64,000 nt of DNA from JBCBSZ01 sp039818945 (lineage in GTDB: Bacteria > Actinomycetota > Acidimicrobiia > Acidimicrobiales > Poriferisodalaceae): positions 1 to 64,000 of the forward strand of contig JBCBSZ010000024.1 of the NCBI GenBank assembly GCA_039818945.1. Reading direction: 5' to 3'. A program made the translations under genes and the position numbers. How positions within the stretch are numbered: the stretch's first letter is position 1; each line of letters opens with the position of its first letter. The notes under the pieces are model-generated. The model was not told the DNA's origin. It was given only the letters and a program-made list of their open reading frames with translations, and searched no databases. Of the stretch, positions 8,306 to 17,117 are shown one piece after another.

Positions 8306-9349
8306 TCAGCCCGGTCCGGGCTCGGCGACGAGGCGGCGGAGTCCGCCCGGGCCGATGTGGTGGGCGAGGACGTAGAGGCCGCTGAGATACGGGTCGACGC
8401 GGAAGCCGGTGATCGCCGTCCGGGCGAGCGTGCGGTCGAGACGCTCGAACGTGACGTCATCGCCCAGCTCGGCAGCGATCACCAGCGCCCACGCCGTGGC
8501 GTACTCGACGCTGGCCAGCTCGGCCGGGGTCTCCCGACGCTCGTCCACGGGCACCCACGCCCGGTCGCCGTCGATGCGGAGCTTGGCTCGCCACGCCGGG
8601 TACCAGGCGGCGACATCGGTCGGCGCCACAGCACTGAGGAGGGCGAGCGCCCAGGCGTCCATGCCGAGCGAGGCCTTGACGGGGTTCGCCGCGGGTCCGC
8701 CGGGTTCGGTGCCGTAGAAGAAGACGGTGGGCGCATCGGCCGGACGCACCAGCTCGTCGCGAACGGTGCGCATCCAGGTCTCGTTGAGGTCGGCGTACCG
8801 GGTGCCCGCCAGACGGTCGTGGACGACGTTGTTGATCATCAGCGCGGCGTTGCACATGACCATCGACTCGTGGTGGTAGCAACTGACGCCACACGACGGT
8901 GACGTCGCCATCTGCTCTGCCAGGCGCGCTGAGAGCTCGTGGTAGCCCACCCGGTCGCCATCGACGTCGATCGTCGGTGACGGCGTGTCGCCGAAGGCGT
9001 CGAGGTAGAGGCCGACGAACACGGCCAATCGTCCGGCGTAGGTGAGGTTGCGCTCGACGATCGCTCCGCTGCGCTCGTACAGCTCGGTGTGCCAGTACCT
9101 CCAGCACCGCTCGTCGACGAGTCCCTCGTACATCACGTCGAGCACGGCGCGCAGCTCCCGGGCGCGCTCGGGCCGGCGTCGCAGCACCGAGAACAACGCG
9201 ATCGCCGGGTAGACCACGTGGTAGCGGCTGGCGAAGTTGGCTCGCTCGAAGCGGGCCGTGAAGCAGCGCGCCCAGTCGCAGCCCTCGGGTGGGAACGAGG
9301 CCAGGACCCGGGCTTCGGCCGCCTCGACGGCGTCGATGCCGAGCCTCAC
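8306..9349 (-). CDS. Linalool dehydratase/isomerase-like protein
   Basis: This 347-residue helical protein carries a cysteine/histidine cluster SPSCGVSCYHHESMVMCN and a NETW...EPGG region resembling the alpha6/alpha6-barrel linalool dehydratase-isomerase (Ldi) domain family. In such enzymes conserved cysteines act in terpene alcohol dehydration or isomerisation. No signal peptide is visible. The start is a GTG at 9349. It is followed by the TetR gene on the same strand, and preceded by a hotdog thioesterase and an AraC regulator also on the minus strand, which may form one accessory operon. The family call is moderate and the substrate unknown. Confidence 0.5.
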   Translation of the reverse strand: MRLGIDAVEAAEARVLASFPPEGCDWARCFTARFERANFASRYHVVYPAIALFSVLRRRPERARELRAVLDVMYEGLVDERCWRYWHTELYERSGAIVERNLTYAGRLAVFVGLYLDAFGDTPSPTIDVDGDRVGYHELSARLAEQMATSPSCGVSCYHHESMVMCNAALMINNVVHDRLAGTRYADLNETWMRTVRDELVRPADAPTVFFYGTEPGGPAANPVKASLGMDAWALALLSAVAPTDVAAWYPAWRAKLRIDGDRAWVPVDERRETPAELASVEYATAWALVIAAELGDDVTFERLDRTLARTAITGFRVDPYLSGLYVLAHHIGPGGLRRLVAEPGPG

Positions 9350-9388
9350 CGTCGTGCTCGTCGGGTGGAGAGGTCGGAGATCGGGCGG

Positions 9389-9841
9389 TCAGTCATCGAG
9401 ATCCGTCCCGACGACGGTCATGATCGTGCCGGTCATGGTGGCCAGCGGTCGAGCGTCACCCTCGGCCGTGGCCTCTGCCGAGCAGACCGTGAGGGTGCGG
9501 CCGGCGCGCACCACCCAGCCGCAGGCCCGGTACCGATCGGCCCGTGCCGGTCGCAGCAGGTTCACCTTGTACTCGACGGTGAGGACCGCGGTCCCGGCCG
9601 GCATGAGCGACAGGGCCGCGTAGCCGCAGGCGGAGTCGAGCGCTGTGGCGATCGACCCGGCATGGGCGAATCCGTGCTGCTGGGTGAAGCGCTCGTCGTG
9701 GGCGAAGACCAACTCGATCCGTCCCGGGTGCACCACCTCGATCTCGACGCCCAGCGTCCGCATCATCGTCTGACGGGCGAAGCTGGCTCGGACCCGCGTC
9801 TCGAACTCCGCGTCGGCGGGGGTGAAGCGCTGCTCGTCCAT
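9389..9841 (-). CDS. PaaI-type hotdog thioesterase
   Basis: The 150-residue single hotdog domain has the family core: HPGRIELVFAHDERFTQQHGFAHAGSIATALDSACGYAA, in which the HGFAHAG...D segment holds the active-site region. It is followed by the strands VEYKVNLLRPARADRYRACGWVV and LTVCSAEATAE. Such enzymes hydrolyse acyl- or aryl-CoA thioesters in the cytoplasm. The ATG at 9841 is the natural start. It sits between the Ldi-like gene and the AraC-family gene on the same strand with about 40-nt gaps. Confidence 0.82.
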   Translation of the reverse strand: MDEQRFTPADAEFETRVRASFARQTMMRTLGVEIEVVHPGRIELVFAHDERFTQQHGFAHAGSIATALDSACGYAALSLMPAGTAVLTVEYKVNLLRPARADRYRACGWVVRAGRTLTVCSAEATAEGDARPLATMTGTIMTVVGTDLDD

Positions 9842-9880
9842 GAAGCCATGGTCGGCGCGCCGGCGTCGCCGAGTCTTGGA

Positions 9881-10693
9881 TCAGATGGCCACGGGTTCGT
9901 CGAGGCCGGCGGACCACGCTCCGACGTGGCGCTGCCAGGCACCCGGCGTGTACCCGCACCACCGACCGAACTCGCGGGAGAGGTGGCCCTGGTCCACGTA
10001 GCCGAACCGTGCCGCGACCGCCGCCGGGCGTTCACCGGAGCCGAGGGCGCGCTGCGCGCGCTTGGCCAGCGACAGTCGACGCAGCTCGTCCGGCCCCAAC
10101 CCGACCAGCGCCCGGAGGCGCCGACGAAGGGTCCGCGTCGACCAACCCACCTCGCGGGCGATGCCCGAGACCGCGGCACGGTCGGCGTCGGCCATCAGCC
10201 GCGCCATGGCTGCCACCGTCCGCTGATCGCCGTCGCCGGCGACGCTCGACGAGCCGGGGAGACCTGCGAGCCGCACCGGCCCACCGCCGTCGACGTGGCG
10301 ACCCAGCTCGGCCGTCGTCTCGGCCAGCCGCGGTGCCATCCACGGCCACCACTCGACCGTGAGGACCACCGAACCCTGCGATGCCGATGCGCACCGACCC
10401 GCCGGGAGCGCTCGGGCCTCGGTCGTCCCGTCCGGCTGCCAGGCCACCGAGGCAGCCGGCTGGGCCCGGGCGACGCGGAAGGCGGCGCTCCCCACACCCT
10501 GGAGCAGGCTGACCGATCGCACCGCGCCCTCGTGGGGACCCCGGAGCCGCCACCGCCGGTACCTGGCTCCGGGCCGGGTCCACCCGGCGACGAGCTCGGC
10601 GCGACCCTCACCGACCAGCACGGCTCGCGAGGAGTCCGGCTCGCCCAGCGACAACCCCCAGCCCTCCGGCACGTTGGTGACGCTACCCCGCAC
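9881..10693 (-). CDS. AraC-family transcriptional regulator
   Basis: The C-terminal domain contains two helix-turn-helices, VSGIAREVGWSTRTLRRRLRALVGLGPDELRRLSLAKRAQRAL and VAARFGYVDQGHLSREFGRWCGYTPGAW, a clear AraC/XylS signature with the FGYxDQGHLSREF element. The N-terminal ~150 residues form a divergent effector or dimerisation region. The start is uncertain: no ATG sits in a convincing place, and I chose the GTG at 10693, with others nearby (10681). The open frame extends to 10846 with poor coding character. It is divergent from the methyltransferase gene at 10863. Confidence 0.78.
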   Translation of the reverse strand: MRGSVTNVPEGWGLSLGEPDSSRAVLVGEGRAELVAGWTRPGARYRRWRLRGPHEGAVRSVSLLQGVGSAAFRVARAQPAASVAWQPDGTTEARALPAGRCASASQGSVVLTVEWWPWMAPRLAETTAELGRHVDGGGPVRLAGLPGSSSVAGDGDQRTVAAMARLMADADRAAVSGIAREVGWSTRTLRRRLRALVGLGPDELRRLSLAKRAQRALGSGERPAAVAARFGYVDQGHLSREFGRWCGYTPGAWQRHVGAWSAGLDEPVAI

Positions 10694-10862
10694 CGCGCGC
10701 CGTCGTCCCGGGCCGAGAGGTCGGAAGCCTCCGGCGGGCCCGGTGCTACCGTCGTCACATGACTCCGTGCCGCTGAACCTGCGCCGGTGCCGTGCGATCG
10801 CCCGCCGGCTCGGCCCCCAATCGACGCCCAGCACGAACCCACTCACACGACGGAGTCACCCC

Positions 10863-11786
10863 ATGCTCTTCGAGCACCTCGAAGCCATCCAGGCGCGACC
10901 AGCGCCCTTCTCCCACACCACGGTGGCGGACCTCTGGACCGACCCCCACATCTCCGAGCGGATGCTCGAGCTCCACCTCGACGGCGACGTCGCCATGGCC
11001 TCGCGCACCACGTCGTTCATCGAGCGGTCGGTTCGCTGGCTCACGGAGCTCGCCGCCTCGGCGCCGCACCCGGCTGCCAGGGTCCTCGACCTGGGCTGCG
11101 GTCCCGGCCTCTACGCGAACCGTCTCGCCCGCGTCGGAGCCGAGGTGGTCGGGGTCGACTTCTCGGAACGGTCGATCCGTCACGCCGCTCGCACCGCCGA
11201 CGCGTCGACGAACCCCACCTACGTCCTCGGCGACTACCTCGACGTGGAGATCGCCGGCTCCTTCGACCTGGTCCTGCTCGCGATGTGCGACTACTGCGCG
11301 CTCGGCCCGACGCAGCGGCGCAGGCTCCTGCGGCGAGTTCGCACGTGGCTGCGACCGGACGGCCGGTTCGTGTTCGACGTCTACGGCCTCCGCTCACTGC
11401 GCGACCGCGGGGAGGGGACCGTGTACGAGCCCGACCTGATGGATGGCTTCTGGTCCGCGGCCCCCTACCACGGGTTCCGGCGAACCTTCGTCTACCCGGA
11501 CGACGCCGTGCTGCTCGACCGCTACGACATCATCGAGGCGAACCGGTCGCGCACGATCTTCAACTGGCTCCAGCACTTCGACGTCGCCTCGATCACCACC
11601 GAGCTCGAAGCGGCCGACCTCGTCGTCGACGGCCTGTACGGCGACCTCACCGGAGCCGACGCCATCGCCGACCCGGAGGAGTTCTGCGTCGTCGCGACAC
11701 CCAGCCGCACCGGCGGCGACCCCACCGGCCTCGACGCAGCGCGCTCGGTCCGACCTCCGGCCACGGTCGAGTCCACCAGCGGGTGA
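10863..11786 (+). CDS. Class I SAM-dependent methyltransferase
   Basis: The 307-residue protein contains the SAM-binding Rossmann motif VLDLGCGPGLYANRLA, then VVGVDFSERSI (acidic ribose-binding residue), a DYLDVEIAGSFDLVLLAMC strand, and the post-motif LRPDGRFVFDVYG. N-terminal residues to about 70 form a helical cap. The ATG at 10863 has a GGAG stretch about 9 nt upstream. The substrate is unknown. It is divergent from the AraC gene, whose regulator might act here. Confidence 0.86.
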   Translation: MLFEHLEAIQARPAPFSHTTVADLWTDPHISERMLELHLDGDVAMASRTTSFIERSVRWLTELAASAPHPAARVLDLGCGPGLYANRLARVGAEVVGVDFSERSIRHAARTADASTNPTYVLGDYLDVEIAGSFDLVLLAMCDYCALGPTQRRRLLRRVRTWLRPDGRFVFDVYGLRSLRDRGEGTVYEPDLMDGFWSAAPYHGFRRTFVYPDDAVLLDRYDIIEANRSRTIFNWLQHFDVASITTELEAADLVVDGLYGDLTGADAIADPEEFCVVATPSRTGGDPTGLDAARSVRPPATVESTSG

Positions 11787-11884
11787 GCGGGCGCAGCCGC
11801 TCCATCCGGCCGGTCCGCCAGCACCTCCGGATACGCTGCGTGGCCGTGACGGCGATCCGGTACGACCAGTTGGCTGGTTGAGGG

Positions 11885-12589
11885 ATGGTCCGGCGGCCGC
11901 CTCCGTGGGCGCTCGTCAAGGAGCTGGGCGCGCGCGGTCAGATGCGGCGCCTGGCGCTCGCCGCTCCTCGACTCCAGCGGGCACCGCGAGGCGACGGCGG
12001 CCCCGTGCTCCTGGTCGCCGGCTTCGGGTCGACCGCACCGAGCCTGCTCCCACTCCAGACCTGGCTCCGATCGCTCGGCCACGATGCCCACACGGCCGAG
12101 CTCGGAGCGGTGGGCCGAGATCTTCCCGCCGAGGTCAGCGCGCTGTGCGAGCAGGCCGCGGAGCGGGCCGATTCGTCGGGCCGGGGGCTCGCGCTCGTGG
12201 GTTGGAGCCTGGGAGGTGTGGTGGCCCGCGAGGCGGCTCGCGAGAGCGGGGTGTTGATCCGGCGGGTGGTCACCTTCGGGGCTCCGACCATGGGTGGACC
12301 GGCGGCGATGGCGCTCGCCGCCTTCTACGGCGAGGCCCGACTGGCCGAGATCGAGTCGTGGCTCGACGCGCGCCGCCACGACCCGATCCTGGTGCCGCTC
12401 ACGACGATCTGGTCAGCCCGGGACGGTGTCGTCGCCGACGAGGCCCGCCACGACGAGCTCACCCCGTCGGCGGACCACGTCGAGGTCCACAGCGCCCACG
12501 TCGCGATGGCGCTCGATCCCGACGTGTGGTTGGTGATCGCCGACCGCCTGGCCAGCGACGGCCGGGCCATCGACTCCTACGTCGGGTGA
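11885..12589 (+). CDS. Alpha/beta hydrolase (esterase-like)
   Basis: The 234-residue protein has an oxyanion strand VLLVAGFGST, the nucleophile elbow GWSLGG (Ser near 108) and the TTIWSARDGVV (Asp) and HSAHVAM (His) regions expected for the triad. No signal peptide is visible; the N-terminus is basic (MVRRPPPWALVKELG). The substrate is unknown and a small cytoplasmic carboxylesterase or lipase is likely. The ATG at 11885 follows GAGGG. It lies about 75 nt upstream of the decayed metallophosphoesterase. Confidence 0.8.
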   Translation: MVRRPPPWALVKELGARGQMRRLALAAPRLQRAPRGDGGPVLLVAGFGSTAPSLLPLQTWLRSLGHDAHTAELGAVGRDLPAEVSALCEQAAERADSSGRGLALVGWSLGGVVAREAARESGVLIRRVVTFGAPTMGGPAAMALAAFYGEARLAEIESWLDARRHDPILVPLTTIWSARDGVVADEARHDELTPSADHVEVHSAHVAMALDPDVWLVIADRLASDGRAIDSYVG

Positions 12590-12665
12590 GGTGATCCCGG
12601 GTCCGGACGACGCCGTCGGGTCGGCGTGCGACACGAAGCCGGGACCGGTTCGCGAGGCTGGGCTG

Positions 12666-13342
12666 ATGGTCTACGTCATCGCGCAGCTCTCCGACGTCCA
12701 CGTCGGAGGGCCCCACGCCGGCAGCGACGAGAACTTCTCGGCAGCCATCGCCGAGATCAACGCCATGCGACGACAGCCCGACCTCGTCCTGCTCACGGGC
12801 GATCACACGCACAACGGCTCCTCCGCAGGGTGGGACCACTTCGAGCAGCGGCTCGCAGCGCTCGACGCACCGTGGGAAGCGATCCGAGGGAACCACGATC
12901 GGAGCTGGCGACCCGGCCCGACGCCGAGACCGTCATCGCGATCCATCACCCGCCGTTCGAGACCGGCATCTGGTGGATGGACTGCGTCGGCCTCCAGGGT
13001 GCCGATCGATTCGAGGAGATCGTTCGACGCCACCCCCAGGTCATCAAGGTGCTGTCGGGGCACGACCAGCGAACCATCCAGACGAACTGGGCCGGATGCT
13101 CGTTGTGGGTGAGCCCATCGACGTCGGTCGCGGTGGCGCCCGACCTCCACCCCGACCACCCGCCCGCCGAGACGGCCGAGCCACCCGCGTTCAGCCTGCA
13201 CGCCTACACCGGCCGAGGAATCGTGTCGCACGTCGTGCCGGTCGGGGCGTCAGCGCGCCGCTCACCGATCGAGCCCCACGCAGCCGACTTCGTTCGGTGG
13301 GCGAGGTCCGTGCAGGGCACCAGAGTCAGCCTGTTCAGCTAG
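12666..13342 (+). pseudogene. CpdA-like metallophosphoesterase, frameshifted and internally deleted
   Basis: The first part (12666 to about 12900) reads MVYVIAQLSDVHVGG, LLTGDHTHNGS and IRGNHDR, the metal-binding D-x-H, GD and GNHD motifs of class III cyclic-nucleotide phosphodiesterases. Homology then continues in another frame with SELATRPDAETVIAIHHPPF to 13342. About 40-60 residues usually found between GNHD and HHPPF are missing, and the usual GHxH motif reads SGHDQR. A deletion that is not a multiple of three near 12898-12915, plus loss of a metal histidine, indicates a dead gene. A recent assembly error is possible but would not explain the lost histidine. Confidence 0.78.
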
Positions 13343-13386
13343 GTCGGAACACTCCTCCGCGCGGACACCAGGCCTACCGTGTCCCG

Positions 13387-14277
13387 ATGCGCTGGTCTCG
13401 TCGCCTCGTGGGTTTCGCGCTGATCGCGTCGGTGATGGCCGCATGCTCGTCGACTTCCTCGACCGGGGACGATGCCGAGCCGGTCACGTCTGACACCCAA
13501 GGAGCCGAGCAGTCGCTCCCGGTCGTCGAGCTCGTCGAACAGGACGGGTGGGGCGAGCTCTTCGAGGACGAGAACGTCGTCGGAACGTTCGCCGTTCGCG
13601 AGGTCGGCAGCGGGCAGACGCTGGTGTGGGACCGCGACCGTGCCGAACGCGCACGGCTCCCGGCGTCGACCTTCAAGATCCTCAACTCGATGGTCATCCT
13701 GCAGACCGGGGTCATCGGTGACGTCGACGAGCTGGTTCCCTGGGATGGCGTCGAGCGCGAGGTCGAGGTCTGGAACCAGGATCACAGCCTGCGATCGGGC
13801 ATCGAGGTGTCAGCCGTCTGGATGTACCAGGCCCTCGCCCGCAGGGTCGGTGCCGCCCGCATGGCGGAGCGGGTCGCAGCCGCCGACTACGGCAACACGG
13901 ACATCGGGGGCGGGATCGACGAGTTCTGGCTCCGCGGCGACCTGCGCATCTCGGCCGTGGAGCAGCTCGACTTCCTCGAGCGGATGGTCACCGGCGGTCT
14001 CCCCTTCGACGACGACGTCGTGACCGACGTGCGGGAGATCATCGTGCGGGAGCAGGGGGACGATTGGTCGTGGTCGCACAAGACCGGGACGGCGCTGGCC
14101 GCCGAGCCCACGCTCGGCTGGCTCGTCGGGACCACCGACGTCGGCGGCCGCACCTGGGTCTTCGCGATGAACGTCGACCTCGACGGGCCGGAGCTGGCGA
14201 CCCAGATCGACCCACAGGTCAGACAGACCCTGACGCGCCGCAGCCTCGAAGACGTCGGAGCGCTCCCTCCAACCTGA
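13387..14277 (+). CDS. OXA-like class D beta-lactamase, lipoprotein
   Basis: The 296-residue product begins with a lipoprotein-like signal MRWSRRLVGFALIASVMAAC (Cys 20) and a Ser/Thr/Asp linker. All class D hallmarks are visible in order: S94-TF-K97 (nucleophile and the lysine that is normally carbamylated), S142-A-V144, YGN at 168-170, W181-LRG, and K232-TG. The enzyme would hydrolyse penam-type beta-lactams at the outer face of the membrane, or be a related penicillin-interacting protein. ATG at 13387. No mobile element or regulator lies beside it, so it looks chromosomal and resident. The BlaR1 sensor domain is a relative, but no membrane-protease part is present here. Confidence 0.86.
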   Translation: MRWSRRLVGFALIASVMAACSSTSSTGDDAEPVTSDTQGAEQSLPVVELVEQDGWGELFEDENVVGTFAVREVGSGQTLVWDRDRAERARLPASTFKILNSMVILQTGVIGDVDELVPWDGVEREVEVWNQDHSLRSGIEVSAVWMYQALARRVGAARMAERVAAADYGNTDIGGGIDEFWLRGDLRISAVEQLDFLERMVTGGLPFDDDVVTDVREIIVREQGDDWSWSHKTGTALAAEPTLGWLVGTTDVGGRTWVFAMNVDLDGPELATQIDPQVRQTLTRRSLEDVGALPPT

Positions 14278-14356
14278 CGCTTCCGCCGACCGCTCACCGG
14301 CGCTGGCTCGTGCCCGAAGGTTGCGGCCAACGCGAGGTGAGAGGTGAGATTGCGGC

Positions 14357-15256
14357 GTGCGAGAGCGGACACTCACGGTGCGGTCCGGAGAGGTGGTGCT
14401 CGGGGCGACGCTCGCGCTCCCGAACGGGGACGGCCCGTTCCGGGGTTGCCTGCTGCTCAGCGGCAGCGGTCCGCTCGACCGGGACTCCAACCTGCCCGGA
14501 CAGCGGCTCGACATCGCCAACTCGCTCGCGGCCGCGTTGGCCGATGCTGGGGTGGCGTCGCTGCGCTTCGACAAGCGCGGCGTCGGGGAGTCGACCGGCG
14601 ACTTCCTCACGGCGAGCTTCGACGACGAGGTCGCGGACGCCAGCGCTGCGTTGGACGCGCTTCGCTCGCGCGACGAGACGACGGAGCGTGTCGCCGTGAT
14701 CGGCCACTCGGTCGGGGCCACGATCGCCGTGCGGCTCGCCCGCCACGCCCCGCCCCCCGATGCGTACGTCCTGCTCGCCGGAGCCGCCCAGCCCGGCGAG
14801 CGGGTCATGACGTGGCAGACACGGCGAATCGGAGAGACCCAGCCGATCCCCGCTCGGTGGTTCCGGTCGCTCGTCGAACGCCGACAGGCCACCGATCGGC
14901 GGCGGCTCCTGGCGTCCACGACGCCGACGCTCCGACTCCGCCGACAGACGCTCCCGGCGGCGTGGTTCCGGGGCTACATGGCCCACGACCCTGGGGCCGA
15001 CCTCTCCACCATCGACCGGCCGGTGCTCGCGATCACGGGTCGCAAGGACGTCCAGGTCGATCCGGCCGATGTGGCGGCGATCGGACAGCTCGTCGCCGGC
15101 CCCTTCGACGCCGACACGCCGGCCGACCTCACGCACCTCCTGCGCTGCGACGACGGTCCACCGGGCCTGCGCAGCTACCCGGCCCAGCTGCAGCGACCTC
15201 CCGATCAGACCATCGTCGATCGCGTCGCGATCTGGACCGCTGCACACCTCGGCTGA
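14357..15256 (+). CDS. Alpha/beta hydrolase (dienelactone-hydrolase/S9-like)
   Basis: The 299-residue protein has LLLSGSGPLDRDSN (oxyanion loop), SLRFDKRGVGES, the nucleophile elbow GHSVGA (Ser near 118), LAITGRKDVQVDP (Asp) and TPADLTHLL (His). The layout fits uncharacterised peptidase-S9/BAAT-like esterases. It begins at a GTG at 14357; no strong Shine-Dalgarno is obvious. It is convergent with the ABC exporter gene that ends at 15348. The substrate is unknown. Confidence 0.8.
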   Translation: MRERTLTVRSGEVVLGATLALPNGDGPFRGCLLLSGSGPLDRDSNLPGQRLDIANSLAAALADAGVASLRFDKRGVGESTGDFLTASFDDEVADASAALDALRSRDETTERVAVIGHSVGATIAVRLARHAPPPDAYVLLAGAAQPGERVMTWQTRRIGETQPIPARWFRSLVERRQATDRRRLLASTTPTLRLRRQTLPAAWFRGYMAHDPGADLSTIDRPVLAITGRKDVQVDPADVAAIGQLVAGPFDADTPADLTHLLRCDDGPPGLRSYPAQLQRPPDQTIVDRVAIWTAAHLG

Positions 15257-15347
15257 CACCCGAGGGGGCGCGGCGCCTCAACCGGAAGGGCCACACGCAG
15301 AGCCTCGTCACCAGAGCTGGTGTCGATGTGACGGTGTACGTCCGTCG

Positions 15348-17117
15348 TCACGTCGCAGTCGGCGGGATGCGAAGTGCGTCGAGGAGCTCTGGTCGGAACT
15401 GCTCGAGGTAGAGCCGGTAGTAGAAGCCGCGGGAGGCCATGAGGTCGTCGTGCGAGCCGATCTCCTGGATCCGGCCGGCATCGAGGACGATGATCTGGTC
15501 GGCGTCGCGGATGGTCGAGAGCCGATGCGCGATCACGAAGCTCGTCCGCTGGGCGAGGAGGGCTTCGAGGGCGGCCTGGATCCGCAGCTCGGTTCGCGTG
15601 TCCACGCTCGAGGTCGCCTCGTCCAGCACGAGCACGTCGGGGTCCGAGACGATCGCCCGAGCGATCGTCAGCAGCTGCCGCTGCCCCTGCGAGAGGCTCT
15701 CGCCCCGCTCGAGCACGGTGTCGTAGCCGTCCGGGAGACGCTGGATGAACTCGTGGGCGTTGGCCTGCTTCGCCGCCGCCACGCACTCGTCGCGGGTCGC
15801 TCCCTCCCGGCCGTACTGCAGGTTGTACATGACCGTCTCGCTGAAGAGGAACGGCACTTGCAGCACCACCCCGCATCGATGGCGGAGGTCATCGAGTCGG
15901 ATGTCGGCGATGTCCACCTCGTCGATCGTGATCGAGCCCGAGTCGATGTCGTAGAAGCGGGTGAGCAGGTTGATGATCGTCGACTTGCCGGCTCCGGTCG
16001 GTCCGACGAGCCCGACCTTCTGGCCGGCCGGGACGTGGAACGTGTTCTCGAACAGGATCTGCTTGTCCGGCGCGTAGCTGAAGTCGACGCGGTCAAAGTC
16101 CACCTCGCCGTCGGCCGTCGACATCGGGCGCGCCTCGGGTGAGTCGACGAGGTCGGGCTCGGCGTCGACCACCTCGAAGACCCGCCGCCCACCGGCGACG
16201 GCCGAACCGACCTGGCTGACGACCTGCGACAGCTGCATCATCTGACCGCCGAACTGCTGGCCGTAACCGACGAAGGACACCACCTCGCCGACGGTGATCG
16301 AACCGTTGACCGCACGGACGCCGCCGATCAGCGCGACCAAGGCGATGTCGAGGTTGTTCACCAGCCTGACCGCCGGCTGCATCAGGTAGGACAGGAACTG
16401 CGAGCTCCGATCGACCTTGCGCGCCTCCTCCGACAGGGCGCGGACGTGCGTCGCGCTCCCACCCTGTCGGGCGAAGGCCTGCACGGTCTTCTGCCCCTGG
16501 ATGACCTCTTCGACGTAGCCGTTGAGCTCGCCGACGTTCTGTTGGAACGTCGAGAAGTCGCTCTGCACGCGACGCCCGAGGATCCCGATGACGACCACCG
16601 CCATCGGCACGATGAACAGCACGACGCCGGTCATCAGCGGATCGAGCGTGAACATGATGACGAGCATCGTGGCGAGCGTCATCGAGGCCGCGATCATGCG
16701 GGCGATCGCCGCGGAGAAGAACTGGTTGATCGCCTCGATGTCGGAGGTGATGCGGGCGTCGAGATCGCCGGCGCTCTGTGAGTCGTAGTACCGCAACGAC
16801 AGCGTCTGCATGCTCTCGAACAGGTCGTTGCGGAGGTCCTCCATCGCCCGTTGAGCCAGCACGGCGAGCTCACGGTTCGACACGAAGCTGAACAGCGCGG
16901 ACACGACGGCGAGCCCGACGATGATCGCCGCGCTGCGCCCCACCCCGGAGGAGTCACCCGCCGCGAGATCGTCGACCACCCCGCCGAACACCACCGGCTG
17001 GAAGGACATGATCACGGAACCGGCGACCAGCGTGACCATGGCGAACACGAGGCGCAGCCGCTGCCGGGCGAAGTAGCCGAACAGACGGACGAGGGTGCCG
17101 GACCCTCCCGACCTCAT
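15348..17117 (-). CDS. ABC exporter half-transporter (permease-ATPase), subunit 2
   Basis: The 589-residue fusion has a six-helix transmembrane domain in the first ~310 residues and a nucleotide-binding domain with Walker A GPTGAGKST (near 372), Q-loop, signature LSQGQRQLL (near 476), Walker B LVLDEATSSVD (near 494) and H-loop IAHRLSTI. The signature reads LSQGQ instead of LSGGQ, a substitution common in one half of heterodimeric exporters. Its start overlaps the end of the upstream ABC gene by 4 nt (ATGA), so the pair probably forms a heterodimer of the MsbA/TM287-288 or BmrCD type exporting lipids, drugs or peptides. Confidence 0.93.
   Translation of the reverse strand: MRSGGSGTLVRLFGYFARQRLRLVFAMVTLVAGSVIMSFQPVVFGGVVDDLAAGDSSGVGRSAAIIVGLAVVSALFSFVSNRELAVLAQRAMEDLRNDLFESMQTLSLRYYDSQSAGDLDARITSDIEAINQFFSAAIARMIAASMTLATMLVIMFTLDPLMTGVVLFIVPMAVVVIGILGRRVQSDFSTFQQNVGELNGYVEEVIQGQKTVQAFARQGGSATHVRALSEEARKVDRSSQFLSYLMQPAVRLVNNLDIALVALIGGVRAVNGSITVGEVVSFVGYGQQFGGQMMQLSQVVSQVGSAVAGGRRVFEVVDAEPDLVDSPEARPMSTADGEVDFDRVDFSYAPDKQILFENTFHVPAGQKVGLVGPTGAGKSTIINLLTRFYDIDSGSITIDEVDIADIRLDDLRHRCGVVLQVPFLFSETVMYNLQYGREGATRDECVAAAKQANAHEFIQRLPDGYDTVLERGESLSQGQRQLLTIARAIVSDPDVLVLDEATSSVDTRTELRIQAALEALLAQRTSFVIAHRLSTIRDADQIIVLDAGRIQEIGSHDDLMASRGFYYRLYLEQFRPELLDALRIPPTAT

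Noticed and set aside
12890..12920. Programmed frameshift in the metallophosphoesterase
   Set aside because: A frameshift alone does not restore the protein, because 40-60 residues are missing and the GHxH motif is mutated.
12950..13342. UGA recoding in the metallophosphoesterase
   Set aside because: The two halves are in different frames, so a Sec codon cannot join them.
15257..15347. Short palindromes between convergent genes (for example CACCAG-AG-CTGGTG)
   Set aside because: They could terminate transcription, but the stems are short and lack U runs, so I did not call a terminator.
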